From: Callorhinus ursinus
Taxonomy: Eukaryota > Chordata > Mammalia > Carnivora > Otariidae
Reading direction: 5' to 3'
Assembly: GCF_003265705.1 (NCBI RefSeq)
Contig: NW_020312785.1
Coordinates: 128,435,024 to 128,499,023 of the forward strand
Length of the DNA stretch: 64,000 nucleotides
The notes beneath the pieces were generated by a model, which saw only the letters and a list, made by a program, of their open reading frames with translations, ran no database searches and had not been told where the DNA came from. The position numbers were made by a program, and so were the translations under genes. Shown piece by piece: positions 56,330 to 64,000 of the stretch (position 1 is its first letter; each line of letters begins with the position of its first letter).

Positions 56330-56785
56330 ACCTAGCTTACAATGCCCATCACTACCTGGCTTTGGTTCACTTCTTGGCCTCACCCTTTGCCAGTCTCCTC
56401 CTCACCCACTGTGTCCCATGTTCCCACATCTCCCTCCCTCAGGTCCTGCCTCGCTCTCCACCTGCAGTGCCCTGTCCATCATCTCAGCGTGATGCTTGGC
56501 CTTCCAGCTCCCAGCTCCACCATCTTCTTCCTGGGGGTGGCCCTCTCTGGCCATCCAATCTAAAGAAGCCCTCTTTATACCTAAGGGAGAGCCTTAACTT
56601 ACTTGTTATTTTTTCACGTTTGTTTGTCTTTGTGTTCTTATTGGTGGAATTGTGGGGGGGGGGTGGGAGTTGGCTTATTTTCTCTCTATACCAACTAAAA
56701 GTTAAGCTCCATGAAAGCTAGTAACTTACCTGTTTTATGCCTGACACTGGTAAGGAAAATATTTATTTGACATTTGTTAAAATGG
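56330..56785 (+). repeat. L2 LINE 3' end, sense (probable)
   Basis: CCTAGCTTACAATGCCCATC, TACCTGGCTTTGGTTCACTTC, TCCCTCCCTCAGGTCCTGCC and AAGCTCCATGAAAGCTAG follow L2 order. A G10 run (56655-56665) sits inside. Confidence 0.65.
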
Positions 56786-56814
56786 TAAGGAAGACTTTTT
56801 ATTCAAGACCATTA

Positions 56815-56925
56815 TGGGGCACCTGGCTGGCCCAGTCAGAAGAGCATGTGACTCTTGATCTCAGGGTCATGAGTTCGAGCCCCATGTGGGGTGTAGAGAT
56901 CCTTTAATAAATAAAACTTTTTAAA
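56815..56925 (+). mobile_element. Short tRNA-type SINE without CT tract
   Basis: A head like the Can-SINE (GGGGCACCTGGCTGGCCCAG) with box B-like GAGTTCGAGCCCC, but then only GTGGGGTGTAGAGATCC and an AATAAATAAAAC tail; the CT-rich middle is missing. Perfect TSD AAGACCATTA on either side (56805-56814 and 56925-56934). This is the compact, older carnivore SINE type. Confidence 0.92.
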
Positions 56926-56949
56926 AAGACCATTACAATAGGGGTATTG

Positions 56950-57745
56950 CAATAGGGGAGATAGAGCTTAACTCTGAATATAGCAAAGGCAGCTGGGGAA
57001 TTACAACCAAAGAGCATGTTAAAGACGAAGGACAGTATACTAAGAGAAGACATCAAGGGTGGGGGGATTCTTGCTAAACTGACCTAACAGGATCCTTGCT
57101 GTGGGCAAGTGAGCGTGATCAGATATCAAGGGAATAAGAGTTGACTTAGCAGGATTCTTAGCTAAGATCGGGCTGCACAGACCAAAGATCGACGTGGGGA
57201 CCAAGGTTGAGGCCTAGTCCTTAGTCAAGGATAGAGTTTTTGTCAGGACATAGTAATTCTCAAAAATTATTGACTAACCAGATGAATGAATGAATGAATG
57301 AATGCTCACCCTCAAAATTAAAATGCTAGATTTGCTATTTAAATTTCTTAATTGCTTCACTTTTCCATTTCACCTTACTAGCATAACACTGGCAATAATA
57401 GGGATAAACACGGAAAGAAAGCCAAAGAATAAACTCCCTACTCCCTTACAGAGTAAAAAGAACAAATCTTCATAATTAATGGTTCCTTTTGTTCATTTAT
57501 TTATTCTTCAAATGTTTATTGAGAGCTAACTGCAATGTACTAGTTACTCCTCCAGGCATAGACAAACAAATCCAAAGGAAACATCCCGGCCTTCAAGTTC
57601 ATTTTCACTGTCTACTGAGTGACAAATATGTGAATAGAATGAGGTATGGCAAAAGGAGTAGCTAAAATGAGTAAAGGGCAAAAAGGGCCCTCTGGTGGGC
57701 AATGAGGCAGGCAGAGAGAGACTCAGGAGGAGAGAATGTGATGAG
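56950..57745. other. Unique sequence with (GAAT)n and an L2 end
   Basis: (GAAT)n occupies 57283-57304. An antisense L2 3' fragment is at 57495-57680 (TTATTTATTCTTCAAATGTTT, TACTCCTCCAGGCATAGAC, AGTGACAAATATGTGAATAG). Confidence 0.6.
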
Positions 57746-57759
57746 AATTTCCCAAATGA

Positions 57760-57946
57760 GGTGCGCCTGGGTGGCTCAGTCCTTAAGCGGCTGCCTTCGG
57801 CTCAGGTCATGATCCCAGGGTCCTGGGATCGAGCCTCGCATCGGGCTCCCTGCTCCGCAGGAAGCCTGCTTCTCCCTCTCTCACTCCCCCTGCTTGTGTT
57901 CCCTTTCTCGCTGTGTTGCTGTCAAATAAATAAATTTAAAAAAAAA
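57760..57946 (+). mobile_element. Can-SINE, plus orientation (young type)
   Basis: GTGCGCCTGGGTGGCTCAG head and CACTCCCCCTGCTTGTGTTCC. Perfect 14-bp TSD AATTTCCCAAATGA at 57746-57759 and 57947-57960. Confidence 0.96.
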
Positions 57947-57960
57947 AATTTCCCAAATGA

Positions 57961-60740
57961 AATGCCCTGTAATAAGACTTCAGCCAGAAACCCTTCCCAT
58001 CTTCCACAAATTACAAAACTCAGGATATGCTTGGTGTGATTCAATTTCTCATGGAAGTCAGCAAAGAGGCCAGACTGAGTCAAAAATTTGTGCAGGACTT
58101 CTTCGATTCAGCCAGGCCGACAAAGGGACAGCTTGCACAGCTGGGTTGCGTTAATAAATTGTCAATGAATGATTGTAAGTAAGAAAAACATATTGCCTAT
58201 TCAAGGGCTGATATCAAAGGGGGAAAAAATGGCATGGATGCCCATGAGAATATCATTGTTATTCCTGATGAATTCAGAGGGGCGAGGAAAAAAATGTGCC
58301 CCGTATAAATGCACTTCTGCGACACAAAGGCTTGTCCTGTGCACTGCAATCTCAGCAGCTTTCCGCAAGAGGACAAGCCAAGAGAGGAGAGGCTCAGACT
58401 TGCCGTGCTCATGCCTGACGCTGTTCTGAGCATGCTCCTAGCATCGCGTGCTCTCTCAGTGGCACGGAGGGTTAACTACGAAACTAAGGTGTGAGAATAC
58501 CTTTGTATTTTTCAATGTTAATACAACCAATATCTGAAGTTATCATGCTATTTCCCAATAAACAGGGAAAAAAAGATCTTCCAATTTTTAAATTTTATCT
58601 CAGGAGTATCATAACCAAAAGCTAACTAGGTGATCCAAACAGTAAACGCAGAAAGGTTGATAAAGAGAAGACTAGATCAGCGTAAGAGAGGTGATATATG
58701 TTGGCAATGATTCCCAACACATGTTCATTAAAAAATTGTGCTAATTGGAAGCTTTCCTTCTTCCATGTGAAAGGAACTAATAAGAAGTTGATGACAGCAC
58801 AATCAGGCACTAGAACCCCACAAGGAAATTACAGATGTAATAGATACCTCTGGGTGCATACAAGACTTTTAAATCTAAATTGAATCTTTATTTAGAAATC
58901 AATTTATGTGGGGAGACTCTATGCCCAAGGGTATTTGTTTGCTCTTTTATGAATGTTTCAAGCTAGCAATTTTTTTTCTTAGGATTACAAATGACTCTAA
59001 ATAAAATATGAGGATAGATTTGTGTAATAAATACATCTCGACATTATTTGTCCATTGAAATGTGCAGACTTTATCTAAAACAGTTATCTAACTATCACAC
59101 TTTTTATTTTATGACATAGAATTGTCTATAAATGACCAATTTCCCCTAATGTCCTCCAAAGGACCTAAATTGTGACACTTGAACTTATCCCAAAAATGAT
59201 GATGTCAATCTGGCCCCAGTTCCAAATAAGTAAAGGCATCCCGGATTTATTTAACCTCTATTACACATAGCAAAATATTACATAATTTATTTTAAAGAAA
59301 AAGAAAATTCTCTCTAAACTTTACCAATTGTTCCTTTTTAAACCGTATTTCCATTTCCTGGGAAAAAATGGGTCATAATTCAGGCAGAATCAGCTTTAGA
59401 CATAGGTTGGTGGGGAAAGTGACATTCCTTGAGTCGGATAGAACAAGGCAGAGGAACCATCTCAGCCTGGGGTGAGCATAAAACTAATGGTCAACAGTCC
59501 ACACTACATCTCATAAGAAGAGGATGATTTTGACGTGCTTGATGTAGATTCACAAGCAGCCTACCGACAGTCATTTATCAGTGACTGGGGAAGTCAAGGG
59601 GTGGACAAAACCATGGACCTCTGTGGTCCATCTGGTCTGGGGAAAGATTCCAGCTAATAGGGAGTGTGGAGAACAGGGTCCACATCTCAACAAAAATAGG
59701 TTTGTCAATGGCTGGGATTTAGGGCAAGATTAAGTTCTAATAATTTTCCATCAGGAATCAGGGAAGAAGCACATTTATATTGGCTAGACGAGGTTGAAGT
59801 AGAGAAACTTGGACACACAGGGCTTTGCGGGACACACAGGAGCTACCCAATCTCTCAATTGTACACAGCCGGGGCTGAGGCCCGGCTCTTAACTCTAGTC
59901 CCTGCCTAATTGCGGAGGATTATTTGATTATGCCGTGTGGATTCCCTGAGATAGTGGAACAGGTAGACCTTGCAAAATAAATTGAGAAAAACTCAACTAT
60001 CCAAGGGGAAAATAACATGGAAATCACCAAGGCAATAGCTACATCAAATAATAAGAAAAATATCTTTTACTATAATCACTACAGTTGTGAAGTGATGTGA
60101 TACTTTACTCCCGTTCCGCCTGAGTCAGGGTTCGCAAGCAGTTTACAAGTCCCAGTTTCTCTTGATCATTGAGTTTCATATTCAAGGTTCTCTTTTCCAA
60201 CAAAATCTCCTGCTGTGCTTGAGAATTTCTTAATTAGATTTCCAAGTTTTCTGCTGTCATGTCAGAATACTACACAAAATAATTATGGAGCTAATAAAAA
60301 CAATGTAAACATTTTTTTCCCAAAAGCACAAAACAATGTAAAATTGTAAACACAGACGTAGATGATTTGCTCCACATTTGTCTCAGCAAATTAAAATACC
60401 ATCTACCCTTTATGAAGAAAATGTAGATAGTAAAAATAGGGCACATTGAAGTAAAGAAGTAAGACTGGAGACTGATTTCAATCCAAAATCACCGTGGGAT
60501 TAATTAAAAGCTAAAATTTGACAAATCTAATTTCCAAAATCCTTGTTTTTTATGATTAAAACTAAAGCAAATGTTTATGGTAGAAATTTTGGAAAACATA
60601 GAAGAATACAATAAAGAAGAAAAAAGAAACCCAAAAACCTAATATTCAAAATTAGACACTGACAACACTGGCTTTATTACTTCTAATTATTGCCAAATTG
60701 ATAAAGAGAAAAAATGGTATCCATTTTATTTTCATTTTTC
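57961..60740. other. Unique sequence, no recognised repeat
   Basis: The longest repeat-poor tract in the right half (2.8 kb). Open frames are short. No splice-bounded exon stands out. Confidence 0.45.
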
Positions 60741-61214
60741 CAACTACTAGTCATGCTATTTCTCTATACCTAATGACCACTGTGGATTTTTTGTTTTGCA
60801 AATTGCCTATCCATTTTTCTACTGGGATGTTCAATTTTTTTATTATAAGAATACCTAGATTATTAAGCCTTTCCAAATGCATTTAGCCACTTCATCACTT
60901 TTAATTATCTTTCTGGTGCTTTTTGACATACAGATTTTTTTCCTTTTTTAGATAGTTAAACCTATAAATATTTTCTTTTATAATTTTTTACTTTATATGC
61001 TTAGAGGCTTTTTCTACCCCAATTATATAAATGCCTACCTACATTCTCTTCTTTAATTTCTCTAATGAGTTCATTTTTTATATTTAGTTCATGATCCATC
61101 TGGAATATATGAGAGCATTATAAAATATTAGCTTCATTCCTTTCCATATAACTGACCGTTTGATCAAATATCTTCTATTTCTGCAGTTTTTAGAACTCCA
61201 GTTTATAATAATGG

Positions 61215-61420
61215 AGGGGCGCCTGGGTGGCTCAGTCAGTTAAGCATCTGCCTTCGGCTCAGGTCATGATCCCAGGGTTCTGGGATCAAGCCCCGCATCC
61301 GCTCCCTGCTCAGCAAGAAGCCTGCTTCTCCCTCTCCAACTGCTACTCCCCCCTGCTTGTGTTCTCTCACTCTCGCTCTCTCTCAAACAAATAAATAAAA
61401 TCTTAAAAAATAATAATAAT
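61215..61420 (+). mobile_element. Can-SINE in the ancient L1
   Basis: GGGGCGCCTGGGTGGCTCAG head, CCTGCTTGTGTTCTCTCAC, CAAACAAATAAATAAAATC, then (AAT)n in the tail. The TSD is blurred by the AT-rich target. Confidence 0.94.
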
Positions 61421-61753
61421 AAAATAAAATAGCAGAAAGCTTTCTCCAAACAAAATCTTATGTGAGAAGCATTTGTGTGTATTAAAAATAAAAATGGAGC
61501 TGTGTTAGTTGAGCGGGTGGGGGGGGGAGGAAGGGATTTTCTTCATCAGCTTGCAAGACCTCACAGAACACCACTTGCAAATCATTTTCCCCCACAGATT
61601 GGAAATGTCACTATTATGTTGTGTTATTTATCTGACTTGGGACTGTTCTAACCTTTCTGTCCTATTCTGGTCATCTGGTCCTCTAGGCTTCACCAGCACC
61701 CTGCTGTTTTAAGTATTAGAACTCAACATATACTTTTATTATCTACACTTAAC

Positions 61754-61778
61754 TACACACACACACACACACACACAC
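61754..61778. repeat. (CA)n microsatellite
   Basis: Twelve CA units. Confidence 0.95.
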
Positions 61779-61842
61779 TCATTCTTTCTCAAAATTTTTT
61801 GGATACTTGGATCTATTTATTTTTTCCTCCACATGAACTTTT

Positions 61843-62030
61843 TTTTTTAAAGATTTTATTTATTTATTTGAGAGAGAGAGAGAGAGAAACAGTATGAGAG
61901 GGGAGAAGGTCAGAGGGAGAAGCAGGCTCCCTGCTGAGCCGGGAGCCTGATGTGGGACTCGATCCTGGGACTCCAGGATCATGACCTGAGCCGAAGGCAG
62001 TCGCCCAACCAACTGAGCCACCCAGGCGCC
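61843..62030 (-). mobile_element. Can-SINE (minus) in the ancient L1
   Basis: Poly(T), TTTATTTATTTGAGAGAGAG and GAGCCACCCAGGCGCC. Perfect 16-bp TSD CTCCACATGAACTTTT at 61827-61842 and 62031-62046. Confidence 0.96.
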
Positions 62031-62424
62031 CTCCACATGAACTTTTTAATGAATCCATTAGTCCTATTCTCCCCTGAAGCCCAATAATATTTCAGGATGA
62101 TTACATCAAATTTGTAAATTCATTTGGAGCTAACTGACATCCTAATATTGAGTCTTTTGATCAAAATCCATAATGTACTTTCCCATGTTTCAATTTAATT
62201 TCTTCCTTTAACAAACTTGACACAAGTTTTACACATTTTTATTATGTTTTTAACTAAGTATTTTATAGGTTTTGTTATTGTAATTAGAATCATTACATTT
62301 TCTCTCTGGTTATTATCAGTTTATGGGAAAATTATTGATTTTTTTATGATTCTCTTGATTTTTAAAAGATTTTTGGTTGATTCTTTGGGAACAGTAATCA
62401 AATCATCATCAAAGAATAATTTGG

Positions 62425-62618
62425 GTGCCTGGGTGGCTCAGATGGTTGGGCGTCTGCCTTCGGCTCAGGTCATGATCCCAGGGTCCTGGGATCAGGTCCC
62501 GCATCGGGCTCCCTGTTCCTTGGGAGACTGCTTCTCCCTCTGCCATTCTCTCTCTCTCTGTCTCTCTCTGTCTCTCATGAATAAATAAATAAAATCTTAA
62601 AAAAAAAGATGTTTAAAA
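62425..62618 (+). mobile_element. Can-SINE in the ancient L1
   Basis: GTGCCTGGGTGGCTCAGATGG head, (CT)n variant tract and AATAAATAAATAAAATC tail. Perfect 14-bp TSD AAAGAATAATTTGG at 62411-62424 and 62619-62632. Confidence 0.96.
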
Positions 62619-63169
62619 AAAGAATAATTTGGCCTATGCTTCTTATTTATTTTTCAAATCTAGTGGCATTGGCTAAATATTCCAGAAGAATGTTAAATGA
62701 AAATGGTGCCAATGAGGATCCTTTTTTTTGACTCTGATTTTGACAGCAATGCCTTGTGTGGTAGCCATTAAATATCACACAAACCAGTAGTTTGAAATAA
62801 GCATTCTAAGATGTTGATAAGGAAAGTTTTCTATCCCAATTTTGATAAAAGTCTTAAAAAAATAGATGTTGAGCTTCACCAAGTCCTTTTCAGCATCTGA
62901 TTGTTTTCCTCCTTCCAACTACTAATATGATTAATTCTATTGATATACTTTCTCATATCAAGTCATCTCTGAATTCTTGTAAGTTATTAGCCAATTATAT
63001 ATTGTTATTTTAATATAATGCTGTAATTGATTTGCTACTGTTTTATTCAAAAATTCTACATCTGTGTTTATAGGAGAAATTAGCCCATGGTCTTTGAGTT
63101 TTAATATTTTGTTAGGTTTTGGTATTAATGTTACATTAGCTTCATAAAATGATTTAGGAAGTTAAATCT

Positions 63170-64000
63170 AATATCATGATTTTAATAAAGCATATGCTCC
63201 CAGGGTAAATTGCAAACACAGTTCATAATCAGCAAATGATGAAATATTCCATTTACATCAATGAAACACGGTTTCCCTGGGAAGGTTCAGCAATAAGAGA
63301 TCTTACAATGTTGGTAAAGACTTTGAATATAGCCAATGGAGAAACCTACAGGTGACTTCTACTATTAAAAACAAATATTGAATTCCAGTATTCAGTGCTC
63401 GAGTTGTTACAATTTGCAGGGCTAGCATGCTTAAAAGAGTCATAGTGGTAAGACCCTTTAAAAGAGACAAATAGAGTTCCCTGAAAATATAAAAGCACAA
63501 GTCACTGTAAAACAAAATAACAAAATGGAAATAAATTAAATTCCATTCAGCAAATATTTATTGAGTAGGAGTACAGCTGTTTTACTAGACACTCTCCTAA
63601 ATGCTATAGGATAGTCTCAAAATCTCACTTAGGATGTTTCTTAAAAGTAAAACTCCTAAAAAAAAAAAAGTAAAACTCCTGAGCCACCACCCCCAGACTT
63701 AACCCAAATTATAAGAGAGGCATCAAACTCGTTTGTTTTTTAGTAAGCATTCAGGTTATTCTTATCAGGAAAGCTTAGGAGATGCAAAAATTAGTGGGTG
63801 TTTCCAGTGGCCTCATTAATTGTACTGCTGAGCCCTGGTCCCTGGGACATGTGGTGAGCACCCAAGAACGAGAGACTCAAAAGTCTCAGCCTCCATATAG
63901 GCCGGAGGGGACATCCCTAAGCCACAGACAGGTCAGTAGCAGCTCCCAAATTTCTCCCTAAAAGGACTTAGGGATGCAATCTGGTTATAAGCTGGGGCAA
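63170..64000. other. Unique sequence with a short L2 end
   Basis: An antisense L2 3' end is likely at 63540-63620 (CAGCAAATATTTATTGAGTAGG, CTCTCCTAAATGCTATAGG). Near 63643-63677 TAAAAGTAAAACTCCT is repeated around an A run, perhaps a small A-tail duplication. No gene is seen. Confidence 0.5.

Larger units (their letters stand above)
60750..63165 (-). mobile_element. Ancient L1 ORF2 relic, antisense
   Basis: In reverse order of an L1: CAAATTGCCTATCCATTTTTC (60799), GTTCATGATCCATCTGGAAT (61087), ATATTGAGTCTTTTGATCAAAAT (62145), GTGCCAATGAGGATCC (62706), TCACCAAGTCCTTTTCAGCATC (62875) and GTTAGGTTTTGGTATTAATG (63112). These track the reversed reverse-transcriptase and C-terminal coding region with many indels. 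Three SINEs interrupt it. Neither end shows a tail or TSD. It is far older than the L1 at 1646 and has no coding capacity. Confidence 0.72.

Overview
This window is nuclear DNA from a carnivoran mammal, most likely an arctoid caniform (bear, seal, mustelid or procyonid type). The main evidence is about 34 copies of a tRNA-Lys-derived Can-SINE. They share a GCGCCTGGGTGGCTCAG head, a CT-rich middle, and an AATAAATAAATAAAATCTTT-plus-poly(A) tail. The typical canid and felid SINE subfamilies are absent. There is no intact protein-coding gene, rRNA, true tRNA, CRISPR array or bacterial-type operon. The window reads as intergenic or deep intronic sequence made of transposon layers of different ages, separated by unique AT-rich DNA. 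Open frames outside L1 are short and mostly lie inside repeats.

Layout. 1-1645: flank with one SINE and a 57-bp micro-L1. 1646-8704: a complete but dead LINE-1 flanked by a perfect 17-bp target-site duplication (TSD). It has a CpG-rich 5' UTR with an internal tandem duplication, a frameshifted ORF1, an ORF2 with many lesions, and a doubled 3' UTR. 8705-18950: unique DNA, L1M, MIR and L2 relics, and scattered SINEs. 19270-23160: a block of ERVL/MaLR LTRs, including one LTR nested in another. 23507-25496: a 5'-truncated L1 carrying the C-terminal half of ORF2. 25510-33005: a SINE-dense zone with nested and same-site insertions. 33010-42550: a 9.5-kb stretch without SINEs that holds an L1 3' UTR insertion, a CR1/L3 fragment, a long L2 relic (35203-38430) and a second L2 broken by a DNA transposon and a MIR. 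42550-60750: SINEs (including a three-unit train and a near-palindromic inverted pair), MaLR LTR remnants, two copies of one DNA-transposon family, and unique DNA. 60750-63165: an antisense ancient L1 ORF2 relic cut by three SINEs.

How the parts relate. The only functional logic visible is retrotransposition in trans. L1 ORF2-type enzymes would have inserted the SINEs and truncated L1s, and most insertions still show 10-19 bp direct repeats and A-tails. Nesting gives a relative order: L2, CR1/L3, MIR, MER5-like DNA elements and ancient L1 first; then MLT1 and MST LTRs; then carnivore L1 and Can-SINEs. I found no convincing undescribed coding system. The most interesting items are structural: the L1 with duplicated 5' and 3' UTR modules, the inverted SINE pair, repeated use of one target by SINEs, and the unusually complete L2 fossil. 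Repeat family names come from recognising consensus motifs by eye; boundaries of ancient repeats are approximate.
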